From Rhodanobacteraceae bacterium (GTDB taxonomy: Bacteria > Pseudomonadota > Gammaproteobacteria > Xanthomonadales > SZUA-5): a stretch of 5,991 nucleotides of DNA. A model generated the notes under the pieces. It had not been told where the DNA came from, ran no database searches, and worked only from the letters and a program-made list of their open reading frames with translations. This document shows, piece by piece, positions 1 to 5,991 of the stretch (positions are counted from its first letter, which is position 1; the number at the start of each line of letters is the position of its first letter). The position numbers were made by a program, and so were the translations under genes. The stretch is taken from positions 1 to 5,991 of the forward strand of contig QIMA01000218.1 in assembly GCA_003233535.1 (NCBI GenBank), read 5' to 3'.

Positions 1-83
1 GCGGTGTAGTGGTTCATACACCCGACTGAGAAAAAGTCGCTGGGCGATCAAGGGCCTAGCGAGGGCGCGTGAAGTTTATGAAA
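1..83 (+). repeat. 83-bp direct repeat, copy 1 (upstream of the small peptide gene)
   Basis: This segment recurs in the same orientation at 5909-5991. I count three differences, at repeat positions 29, 31 and 36; positions 37-83 are identical. The left edge coincides with the window edge and the right edge is set only by the window end at the other copy, so the true repeat may be longer both ways. It contains a 6-bp hairpin (3-8 with 17-22, 8-nt loop) and an 8-bp hairpin (38-45 with 54-61, loop 46-53). The second has a G-U pair at 42/57 that works only in + strand RNA. A third hairpin (23-27 with 35-39) is intact here but broken by the copy-2 substitution at repeat position 36. No coding frame, tRNA or transposase match is apparent. 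It could be a promoter or leader module, a structured RNA, or the end of a duplicated block. Confidence 0.93.
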
Positions 84-292
84 CATCCGGGCTAGACTTG
101 CTAAGCCGTGCCGAATGGATCACACGTCAAGCGTGGCGGCTGCATCAGCTGGGCCCAGGTTGATCAATCGCGTTACTGAACTGTCATCGCCCGAAGTAAA
201 CAACCACCATCTTGAGCTTGAGGCCGCCGTCTGGCCGGGTTAATCTTGGCGCTGAATGGGGACACTAGATTGAATTCATGGGGCAGCAATCA
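84..292 (+). other. Non-coding leader between repeat copy 1 and the small peptide gene
   Basis: With 1-83 this makes about 290 bases without a convincing gene. It continues the hairpin-rich character of the repeat. Positions 90-95 pair with 101-107 around a 5-nt loop with one bulged A. Positions 123-126 pair with 132-135. CTGGGCCCAG at about 149-158 and TTGATCAA at 160-167 are palindromes. This suggests either a long structured 5' leader for the gene at 293 or a separate small RNA, but I recognise no known riboswitch or RNA family. In particular I do not see the conserved core of the c-di-GMP-I class. The only promoter candidate is weak and is listed separately. Confidence 0.45.
218..246 (+). 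promoter_or_regulatory. Weak candidate sigma-70 promoter for the small peptide gene
   Basis: TTGAGG (218-223) and TAATCT (241-246) are separated by 17 bp, the ideal spacing, and lie about 45 bp before the ATG at 293. The -35 box matches consensus at four of six positions but the -10 box at only three, so this could be chance. If it is real, the repeat would lie upstream of transcription rather than in the mRNA leader. Confidence 0.22.
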
Positions 293-454
293 ATGGCAAA
301 TAACAAAACGGATGCGGGCAAGAAGCCTTGGTTTACGCCCAAGCTCGAGCAGCTATCGGTGCGAGCTACTGCCACCGGTATGCCGGGTAGAAAAGAAGGC
401 ACGAAGATCGTGGGCACAGGAACCTTGATCTTCCAGGGACCCGTTGCTTCCTAA
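293..454 (+). CDS. Putative lasso-peptide (paeninodin-type) RiPP precursor, 53 aa
   Basis: The product is 53 residues, rich in Gly, Thr and Lys. What is seen: residues 13-26 fit W-x-x-P-x-L-E-x-L-x-V-x-x-T (W13, P16, L18, E19, L21, V23, T26). What is known: lasso leaders carry Y-x-x-P-x-L, bound by the RRE/PqqD-like protein, and a Thr at the penultimate leader position; paeninodin-type leaders read roughly YxxPxLEVLDVxxTM before a core starting AGPG. What is inferred: cleavage after A27 gives a 26-residue core beginning TGMPG. E35 is then core residue 8, a normal acceptor for an N-terminal macrolactam ring. The last residue is Ser53, the residue type phosphorylated in paeninodin. Against this, Trp replaces Tyr, Thr would be an unusual first core residue, the core is long, and no maturation enzymes are in view. 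An in-frame ATG at 278 would add five residues. I prefer 293, with GGGG at 280-283 as a weak ribosome site; the frame is closed by a stop at 266-268. Confidence 0.68.
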   Translation: MANNKTDAGKKPWFTPKLEQLSVRATATGMPGRKEGTKIVGTGTLIFQGPVAS

Positions 455-479
455 TCCCCTGCTTTAGACGGATCGGATG

Positions 480-507
480 ACGCGCAGCCTTGGCTGCGCG
501 TTTTTTT
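480..507 (+). terminator. Rho-independent terminator after the small peptide gene
   Basis: A perfect 10-bp inverted repeat (480-489 with 492-501) is followed by seven T residues at 501-507, giving in practice a 9-bp stem with a CTTG loop. It begins 25 bp after the stop codon of the small gene. The T tract exists only for + strand transcription; the reverse strand lacks one. The small gene is therefore probably transcribed alone, or in excess over the genes downstream. Confidence 0.93.
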
Positions 508-746
508 GGTTTCCGGCGATAGCGCTCTCTGCTTGCCCCTTCTGGTTTGTTCAGCGATGTCGCTTTTTCGCGATCTGCACGCCGTTTGAACGATTCGCAG
601 AGAACTTGGCGAGCCAGTTCCCGCTCGACCGCGCCTTGCCGACCAGGGACCGTGCGCCGTATCCAATGCATACTTGAGGTCGCAGACGCATGCCTCATTG
701 AGCTTGCCTGCGGGCCCAAATACGCGCCTCAAGAGTTGGCACCCTC
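508..746 (+). other. Intergenic region before the polysaccharide genes
   Basis: About 240 bases with no supported gene. Because it follows a strong terminator and precedes a three-gene run, it should hold the promoter of those genes. The only spaced pair I find is TTGCCG (636-641) and TATCCA (660-665), 18 bp apart and poor at both boxes, so I do not call it. Overlapping open frames here on both strands have no recognisable content, and one runs straight through the terminator hairpin. The ribosome site before the ATG at 747 is weak; only AAGAG at 731-735 is a candidate. Confidence 0.5.
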
Positions 747-2879
747 ATGAAACAGATCCTCCAAAACCTCTCCAACGGCGAAACCACGCTGGCCGACGTG
801 CCCAGTCCGCAGGTGCAAACCGGACATTTGCTGATCCACACCAGTACGACGCTGGTATCGGCGGGTACTGAGCGCATGATGGTCGACTTCGGTCGCGCTA
901 ACTGGCTGTCTAAGGCCCGCCAGCAGCCGGACAAAGTGCGCATGGTGCTCGATAAGGTGCGCACCGACGGACTCATGCCAACGATCGAAGCCGTGCGCAG
1001 CAAGCTCGATCAGCCGTTGGCCTTGGGCTATTGCAACGTTGGCGAGGTGGTCACTGTAGGCGCCGGCGTCGAGGGTTTCGAGGTTGGCGATCGCGTGGCA
1101 AGTAACGGCAAACACGCCGAAGTGGTGTGTGTGCCAAAGAACCTGTGCGCAAAGATCCCCGGCGGCGTGGGCGATGAGTCGGCCGTATTCACCGTCCTGG
1201 CTGCCATTGGGCTACAGGGCATTCGCCTCGTAGCCCCGACCCTGGGCGAGTGCGTGGTGGTTTCCGGGCTCGGCTTGATCGGGTTGATCACGGTTCAGTT
1301 GCTGCACGCGCAAGGCTGCCGCGTACTGGGTTTGGACTTCGACTCGGAGCGACTGGCGATGGCGCGCCGGTTCGGTGCCGAAACGGTCGATCTGTCCAAC
1401 GCTGATCCACTGCCCGTCGCAGACCGATTCTCGCGCGGCCGCGGCGTCGACGCGGTCTTAATCACGGCTTCCACGAAAAGCAGCGAACCCGTTCATCAGG
1501 CCGCGCAAATGTGCCGCAAGCGCGGCCGTATCGTGCTCGTCGGGGTCACCGGACTGGAGCTGTCGCGGGCGGACTTCTACGAGAAGGAGTTGAGTTTCCA
1601 GGTCAGCTGCTCGTATGGTTCGGGTCGTTACGATCCTGCCTATGAAGAGGGTGGGCAGGATTATCCAGTGGGCTTAGTACGCTGGACGGAACAGCGCAAC
1701 TTCGAGGCCGTACTCGACATGCTCGCCTCACGCGCGCTCGATGCCGAGCCGCTGATATCGCACCGATTCGAGCTGGATCAGGCCGCCAAAGCCTATGACT
1801 TGCTTGCTGGCGGGGAAGCGTCACTGGGAATTCTGCTGCGCTATCGCTCGCCCTCAGAGCAGCGCAGTGCCAGCATTGTGGCGATGGGGTCGGGTCGAGC
1901 GACTGCTGCCAGTGTCGCGAGCGGCACAAAGCCGCGGATTGCGGTCATTGGTGCCGGAAACTACGCCAGCCGGGTGCTGATTCCGGCCTTTAAGGCGGCG
2001 GGCTGCGATTTGCGCAACCTGGTCAGCCAGTCGGGCGTCTCTGCCGCTCACTACGCGCGCAAACACGGCTTTGCAGCGGCTGGCAGCGATGCCGCAGCGG
2101 CGATCCAGGCTGATGACGTCGATCTGGTGGTAATCGCTACCCGCCACGATAGCCATGCTGAGTATGTGCAGCAGGCCCTTGCGGCTGACAAACACGTGTT
2201 CGTCGAGAAGCCGTTGTGCTTGTCGATTGAGGAACTGGAGGCGATTTCTGCCGCCCACGCTGCTGCCGTTGAACGAGCGCGTGTTGCTGGCCGCGTCGAA
2301 CCGCAGCTGATGGTCGGCTTCAATCGGCGGTTTGCGCCGCACATCCGCAAGATGCAATCTCTTTTGGCCACCGTTGCCGCGCCGCGCTCGATCGTGATGC
2401 AGATAAACGCTGGCGCAATTCCGGTTACGCACTGGACTCAGGATCGCGCCATCGGTGGGGGTCGGATAATCGGCGAAGGTTGCCACTTTATCGATCTGGC
2501 CCGGCATTTGGCTGGGCACCCGATCGTCTCTGCGCAGTGCTCGTCGCTCGCTGACAGCACCGCTGACACGGTAAGCATTCAGCTGCGTCACGCTGATGGA
2601 TCAATCAGCAGCATTCATTACTTCGCCAACGGTCATCGCGCCGTTGCCAAGGAGCGCGTGGAAGTGAGCTGCGCTGGCCGCATGCTGCAGTTGGACAATT
2701 TCCGTTCGCTACGCGGCTATGGATGGAGCGGCTTCAAGCGCTTGGGTTCTTGGCGCCAGGACAAGGGGCAGGGCGCCTGCGTGCAGGCCTTCGTCGACGC
2801 GATTGGTGCGAATCAGCCTGGGCCGATTTCTGTTGCCGAACTGACCGAAGTAAGTCGCTGGGCTATTGAGCTGGCATAG
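747..2879 (+). CDS. Bi-domain oxidoreductase: zinc-less MDR dehydrogenase fused to Gfo/Idh/MocA dehydrogenase
   Basis: A 710-residue fusion. Residues 1-365 form a medium-chain dehydrogenase/reductase with a GroES-like start and a Rossmann GLGLIG at 174-179; D197 after the second strand suggests NAD rather than NADP. Residues 395-710 form a Gfo/Idh/MocA oxidoreductase with GAGNYA at 402-407, EKP at 487-489, a FNRRF segment at 525-529 and HFID at 580-583, where this family keeps its active-site His and Asp. The linker (about 367-394) is Ala/Ser-rich. Usual MDR zinc ligands are missing: the catalytic Cys position reads AGTE (39-42), the GHE motif reads GYC (94-96), and there is no four-Cys zinc lobe. 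Proteins of this architecture occur in surface-polysaccharide clusters and are thought to oxidise or reduce a nucleotide sugar; the actual substrate is unknown. The start is chosen because the conserved N-terminus begins directly at this ATG. It is cytosolic, with no signal or membrane segment. Confidence 0.93.
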   Translation: MKQILQNLSNGETTLADVPSPQVQTGHLLIHTSTTLVSAGTERMMVDFGRANWLSKARQQPDKVRMVLDKVRTDGLMPTIEAVRSKLDQPLALGYCNVGEVVTVGAGVEGFEVGDRVASNGKHAEVVCVPKNLCAKIPGGVGDESAVFTVLAAIGLQGIRLVAPTLGECVVVSGLGLIGLITVQLLHAQGCRVLGLDFDSERLAMARRFGAETVDLSNADPLPVADRFSRGRGVDAVLITASTKSSEPVHQAAQMCRKRGRIVLVGVTGLELSRADFYEKELSFQVSCSYGSGRYDPAYEEGGQDYPVGLVRWTEQRNFEAVLDMLASRALDAEPLISHRFELDQAAKAYDLLAGGEASLGILLRYRSPSEQRSASIVAMGSGRATAASVASGTKPRIAVIGAGNYASRVLIPAFKAAGCDLRNLVSQSGVSAAHYARKHGFAAAGSDAAAAIQADDVDLVVIATRHDSHAEYVQQALAADKHVFVEKPLCLSIEELEAISAAHAAAVERARVAGRVEPQLMVGFNRRFAPHIRKMQSLLATVAAPRSIVMQINAGAIPVTHWTQDRAIGGGRIIGEGCHFIDLARHLAGHPIVSAQCSSLADSTADTVSIQLRHADGSISSIHYFANGHRAVAKERVEVSCAGRMLQLDNFRSLRGYGWSGFKRLGSWRQDKGQGACVQAFVDAIGANQPGPISVAELTEVSRWAIELA

Positions 2880-2882
2880 GCA

Positions 2883-4508
2883 GTGATCGCTCGCGCCCTT
2901 CGTTTATTGCACACGCTGCGCTATCTGCGGCCGGTGCAGTTCTATGGGCGTCTCTGGTTTCGTTTCTATCGTCCGCGCCCGGACTTGAGACCATCGCCTA
3001 GTCGACGCAGCACGGTCGGGCAATGGCAAGCGTGCGCCCAGCGCAAGCCTTCGCTGTCGGCCAAAACACGCTTTCACATGCTCAATGATGACGTTGATTT
3101 GATCGATGTCGGTGGCTGGCAAGCGCCGCAGCTGAGCTATTTGTTGCGCTACAACCTGCATTACTTCGATGACCTCAACGCGGCCAAGAGTGCGGATCGC
3201 AAAGACTGGCATGTAGCGCTGGTAGAGCGCTGGGTCGAGGAAAACCCGCCGGCTCAGGGCGTCGGCTGGGAGCCGTATCCGACCTCACTGCGGATCGTCA
3301 ATTGGCTGAAGTGGACGCTCGCGGGTAACTCTTTGTCCCCTAGCGCCGAACACAGTTTGGCAATCCAGACGCGCCATTTGCGTAAGCGTTTGGAGCATCA
3401 CCTGCTAGGCAACCACCTGTTCAGTAACGCGAAAGCGCTGATATTCGCCGGCTGCTACTTCGACGGAGTGGAGGCGCAGGCTTGGTTGGCCGCCGGCTTA
3501 AAGATCATCGAGCGCGAGTTGGATGAGCAAATCCTCGGCGACGGCGGGCAGTTTGAACGCAGTCCGATGTATCACGCGCTGGCATTCGAAGACTTGCTCG
3601 ATTTGCTTAATCTGGCTCGATCGTTTCCCGGCTGCGTCGAGTCACGGCTTGCTGCCGATTGGGAAGCCGTTGCCGCGCGCATGTGGCGATGGTTGCGGGT
3701 GATGTGCCATCCGGACGGCGAAGTCAGCCATTTCAACGACTCGGTGAGCGGCGTTGCGCCGGAACCGGCCCAGCTGGAAGCCTACGCGCAGCGATTGGGA
3801 TTGGCGCAACCTACAGCACTGCGCGAGCTTGAGCGGCTAACTGATTCTGGCTACATCCGACTCCAGCGCGGCGCTGCGGTGCTGCTGATCGACGTGGCGC
3901 CCATCGGCCCCGATTACCTGCCAGGCCACGCCCACGCCGATACGTTGAGCTTTGAATTGTCTGTTCGCGGCGAGCGCCTGCTGGTGAATTCGGGGATCGA
4001 TCGCTACGGCGTCGATGCCGAGCGCCTCAGGCAGCGCGGTACGGCGGCGCACAACACCGTCACCGTCGACGAGTTAGATTCGTCTGAAGTGTGGAGCGGC
4101 TTTCGAGTCGCGCGGCGAGCACGACCTGTGCATCTGCAAGTCGCACAGACGGCAGATTTACTCAGTGTTCAGTGCGCACACGATGGTTATCTGCGCCTAC
4201 CGGGGCGCGTTGTACACCGCCGATTCTGGCGCCTACGCGATGACGGTCTGGAGGTCGAAGACCGGATCGAAGGCGAGTGCCAAGGGGCCATGGCGCACTA
4301 TCATTTCGCACCCTCGGTGGAGCCTGTGGCCAACAATCGATTGACGATGCGCTGCGGCATAGGCGTAGATCTGAGTCATGGTTTGGGCCATTCGGAGTGG
4401 ATCGAGACCACGTATCACCCGCAGTTTGAGATCAGTTACCCCGCGCGCAAACTCACGATCGCTGCCGAGCCCGGGACGAGCGAGATTGCGCTCAGCCTGC
4501 GTTGGTGA
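2883..4508 (+). CDS. Heparinase II/III family protein (putative polysaccharide lyase), 541 aa
   Basis: The N-terminal half (about 60-310) should form the alpha/alpha toroid of heparinase II/III and alginate-lyase type enzymes; the C-terminal half (about 320-540) is the beta-sandwich region (Hepar_II_III). Visible motifs are YNLHYFDDL (90-98), GNHLFSNAKAL (176-186), GGQFERSPMYH (221-231), HFNDS (283-287), GHAHADTLSF (348-357) and RGTAAHNTV (385-393). N177-H178 and Y230, with a later His (H349, H351 or H390), resemble the Asn/His/Tyr catalytic sets known from PL12 and PL17 lyases; this assignment is by pattern only. Such enzymes cleave uronic-acid polymers by beta-elimination. No signal peptide is evident: the basic N-terminus has a conserved-looking YLRPVQFYGRLWFRF stretch instead. 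The GTG start lies 3 bp after the previous stop, with no clear ribosome site, so translation is probably coupled. The substrate may be the cluster's own polysaccharide. Confidence 0.92.
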   Translation: MIARALRLLHTLRYLRPVQFYGRLWFRFYRPRPDLRPSPSRRSTVGQWQACAQRKPSLSAKTRFHMLNDDVDLIDVGGWQAPQLSYLLRYNLHYFDDLNAAKSADRKDWHVALVERWVEENPPAQGVGWEPYPTSLRIVNWLKWTLAGNSLSPSAEHSLAIQTRHLRKRLEHHLLGNHLFSNAKALIFAGCYFDGVEAQAWLAAGLKIIERELDEQILGDGGQFERSPMYHALAFEDLLDLLNLARSFPGCVESRLAADWEAVAARMWRWLRVMCHPDGEVSHFNDSVSGVAPEPAQLEAYAQRLGLAQPTALRELERLTDSGYIRLQRGAAVLLIDVAPIGPDYLPGHAHADTLSFELSVRGERLLVNSGIDRYGVDAERLRQRGTAAHNTVTVDELDSSEVWSGFRVARRARPVHLQVAQTADLLSVQCAHDGYLRLPGRVVHRRFWRLRDDGLEVEDRIEGECQGAMAHYHFAPSVEPVANNRLTMRCGIGVDLSHGLGHSEWIETTYHPQFEISYPARKLTIAAEPGTSEIALSLRW

Positions 4509-4573
4509 TCGATCGTTGAGATACTCGCCGCGCCAAAGCTCGTCCCTGCGTCGATTCACAAAGATACCGACCC

Positions 4574-5812
4574 ATGCACATCCTGTTTTTGACTGACAAC
4601 TTCCCGCCCGAAGTCAATGCGCCCGCAAGTCGCACATTCGAGCACGCGCGCGAATGGGTGCAGGCCGGTGCGCAAATCACCATCATCACCGGCGCGCCAA
4701 ATTTCCCAACCGGTAAGGTGTTTGACGGCTACCGCAATCGACTTTGGCAGCGCGAGCAGGTCGACGGCATCAACGTGATCCGGGTGTGGACCTACATCAC
4801 CGCCAACGCTGGCTTCGTTAAGCGCACGCTCGACTATCTCAGTTTCATGTTTAGCGCGGCCCTTGCCAGCCTATTGGTTCGCCGCGTCGATGTGGTCGTA
4901 GGCACGTCCCCGCAATTTTTCACCGTCTGCGCGGCTTGGTTCGTGGGCGCGGTGAAGCGGTGTCCTTTCGTCTTCGAATTACGAGATTTGTGGCCGGAGT
5001 CGATCAAGGCAGTTGGTGCCATGCGCCAGTCGCGCTTCATAACCGCGCTGGAGAAGGTGGAGTGGTTCTTGTATCGACGGGCCGCGCTTATCGTTTCGGT
5101 CACTGAGTCGTTCAAAAAACGCCTGGTTGAGGGCGGAATCCACGCTGAAAAAATCAGCGTTATCACCAACGGCGTTGATCTCAGCCGATTCTCCCCGCGC
5201 GTGAAAGATGTCGAATTGGTGGCGCAACTCAACCTCGACGGCTGTTTCGTGGCCGGATACATCGGCACACACGGGATGGCGCACCGGTTGGACAGCCTGC
5301 TGGATGTAGCAAAGTCGCTGCCCAACTTGGCTGATGGTCGGCCTTTTCGCCTGCTTTTGGTTGGTGATGGTGCAGAAAAAGCGAAACTGGTGGCGCGCGC
5401 AGCAGAGCAGGGCATCGACAACGTCGTGTTCGTAGACACGGTGAGCAAAGACCAGATCGTGCGCTATTGGTCGGTACTGGATGCCGCCGTCATCCATCTG
5501 CGGCGCACGCCCGTTTTTGAGACGGTGATTCCGTCAAAGATCTTCGAGGCGATGGGCATGGGTATTCCGCTGATTCACGGGGTTGCGGGTGAATCGGCAG
5601 CGATCGTCGAGCGCGAAGGTTGCGGGATTTGTGTGGCGCCGGAGGACGTCGACGCGATGGCAGCTGCAGTGCAGCGTCTGGGTGCGGATCCGGCGCTGGC
5701 CGAAGGTTATTCCAAGCAAGGGTTGGCTGCGGCGCAGCGCTATGCGCGGCCGATATTGGCGCAGCGGATGCTGAGTCTGCTCAAGGGCGTGGTGGGGCAG
5801 TGGCGCTATTGA
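4574..5812 (+). CDS. Glycosyltransferase family 4 protein (GT-B fold, WbuB/WcaI-like), 412 aa
   Basis: The protein opens directly with the first GT-B strand, MHILFLTDNFPPE, including the PPE segment of the family, which supports this ATG. Further marks are APNFPTG (41-47), FELRDLWPES (134-143), ITNGVD (197-202), GYIGTHGMAHRLD (228-240) in the hinge and donor lobe, and IPSKIFEAMGMGIPLI (319-334), the nucleotide-sugar contact region with E325. The segment at 90-124 is hydrophobic and may lie on the membrane, in keeping with a lipid-linked acceptor. The length is normal for the family. Likely role: transfer of a sugar from a nucleotide donor to a lipid-linked repeat unit on the cytoplasmic side. 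Closest in feel are WbuB-type amino-sugar transferases, but donor and linkage cannot be read from sequence. It follows the lyase gene after 65 bp with no terminator between them, so it is probably in the same operon. The ribosome site is weak. Confidence 0.94.
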   Translation: MHILFLTDNFPPEVNAPASRTFEHAREWVQAGAQITIITGAPNFPTGKVFDGYRNRLWQREQVDGINVIRVWTYITANAGFVKRTLDYLSFMFSAALASLLVRRVDVVVGTSPQFFTVCAAWFVGAVKRCPFVFELRDLWPESIKAVGAMRQSRFITALEKVEWFLYRRAALIVSVTESFKKRLVEGGIHAEKISVITNGVDLSRFSPRVKDVELVAQLNLDGCFVAGYIGTHGMAHRLDSLLDVAKSLPNLADGRPFRLLLVGDGAEKAKLVARAAEQGIDNVVFVDTVSKDQIVRYWSVLDAAVIHLRRTPVFETVIPSKIFEAMGMGIPLIHGVAGESAAIVEREGCGICVAPEDVDAMAAAVQRLGADPALAEGYSKQGLAAAQRYARPILAQRMLSLLKGVVGQWRY

Positions 5813-5908
5813 TCGATGCGCATCGCTCCGCTCATCCTAGCCCGGAATTTCATGAACTCGCGCGATGCTCGCGCAGGACATTGGTAGGCCAGTGGTTTTG
5901 CTGCAGGA
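5813..5908 (+). other. Hairpin-rich spacer after the glycosyltransferase gene
   Basis: A perfect 12-bp palindrome CGATGCGCATCG (5814-5825) begins just after the stop codon. A second perfect hairpin follows, with 5860-5865 pairing to 5869-5874 around TGC. A third, imperfect one lies near 5880-5896. None is followed by a T tract, so they are not intrinsic terminators. They may act as mRNA 3'-end structures, or belong to an element that continues leftwards from the repeat at 5909. The stretch is hard to compare with copy 1, whose left flank lies outside the window. Confidence 0.4.
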
Positions 5909-5991
5909 GCGGTGTAGTGGTTCATACACCCGACTGCGGAAAAATCGCTGGGCGATCAAGGGCCTAGCGAGGGCGCGTGAAGTTTATGAAA
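5909..5991 (+). repeat. 83-bp direct repeat, copy 2 (runs off the window end)
   Basis: This is the second copy of the segment at 1-83, in the same orientation, with differences at 5937, 5939 and 5944. All three fall in the A-rich stretch between the first and last hairpins; both of those hairpins are unchanged. It is cut by the window edge. Since copy 1 leads into a small peptide gene about 210 bp further on, this copy may lead into a paralogous gene beyond the window. Confidence 0.93.

Noticed and set aside
3..14. Resemblance of GGTGTAGTGG to the ops/JUMPstart element of polysaccharide operons
   Set aside because: The ops core GGCGGTAG is not intact: two extra bases interrupt the GGTAG part. 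The context is only suggestive.
1..22. tRNA-like start of the repeat (GCGGTGTAGTGGTTCA)
   Set aside because: No acceptor stem closure, anticodon arm or T-arm follows at the right spacing.
477..677. 66-codon + strand open frame after the small peptide gene
   Set aside because: It runs directly through the terminator stem and T tract, has no ribosome site and no recognisable composition.
366..732. Two overlapping minus-strand open frames of 117 and 93 codons
   Set aside because: They are Arg/Ser/Ala-rich shadow frames of GC-rich DNA, overlap each other, and one is antisense to the small peptide gene and terminator.
1854..2591. 245-codon minus-strand open frame
   Set aside because: It lies wholly antisense to the Gfo/Idh/MocA half of the oxidoreductase, which has clear motifs.
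4834..5497. Overlapping minus-strand open frames of 204 and 172 codons
   Set aside because: They are antisense to the conserved glycosyltransferase gene and look like low-complexity shadow translations.
5816..5887. 23-codon frame after the glycosyltransferase gene
   Set aside because: No ribosome site; it overlaps the palindromes at 5814-5825 and 5860-5874, has no leader-like motif and is unlike the small gene at 293.
1..5991. A CRISPR array or insertion sequence explaining the direct repeats
   Set aside because: There are only two copies, almost 6 kb apart, with genes between them and no cas or transposase gene, so neither pattern fits.

Overview
The window looks like part of an exopolysaccharide or O-antigen type gene cluster from a GC-rich Gram-negative bacterium. 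A gamma- or betaproteobacterium is my best guess, from base composition and gene content only; nothing in the sequence fixes the taxon. All genes lie on the + strand.

Layout. Positions 1-292 are non-coding. They open with an 83-bp sequence (1-83) that returns almost unchanged at the very end of the window (5909-5991; 80 of 83 identical by hand alignment). After this region comes a 53-codon gene (293-454) followed by a textbook Rho-independent terminator (480-507), so the small gene probably has its own short transcript. After a second non-coding gap (508-746) there are three larger genes: a 710-residue two-domain oxidoreductase (747-2879), a 541-residue heparinase II/III-type polysaccharide lyase (2883-4508, 3 bp downstream) and a 412-residue family-4 type glycosyltransferase (4574-5812). 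A short hairpin-rich spacer leads into the second repeat copy.

How the genes fit together. The three large genes suit assembly and editing of a surface polysaccharide: redox modification of a sugar, transfer of a sugar to a lipid-linked acceptor, and cleavage of an acidic polymer. The small gene is the most interesting item. Its product matches the leader pattern of lasso-peptide precursors, particularly the paeninodin type: W-x-x-P-x-L-E-x-L-x-V-x-x-T, then a Gly/Pro-rich core with Glu at core position 8, and a C-terminal Ser. The usual maturation enzymes (RRE/PqqD-like protein, B2 leader peptidase, asparagine-synthetase-like cyclase, HPr-kinase-like kinase) are not in the window. The repeat ahead of the small gene recurs downstream of the glycosyltransferase, which suggests that a second leader-plus-precursor cassette begins where the window ends.
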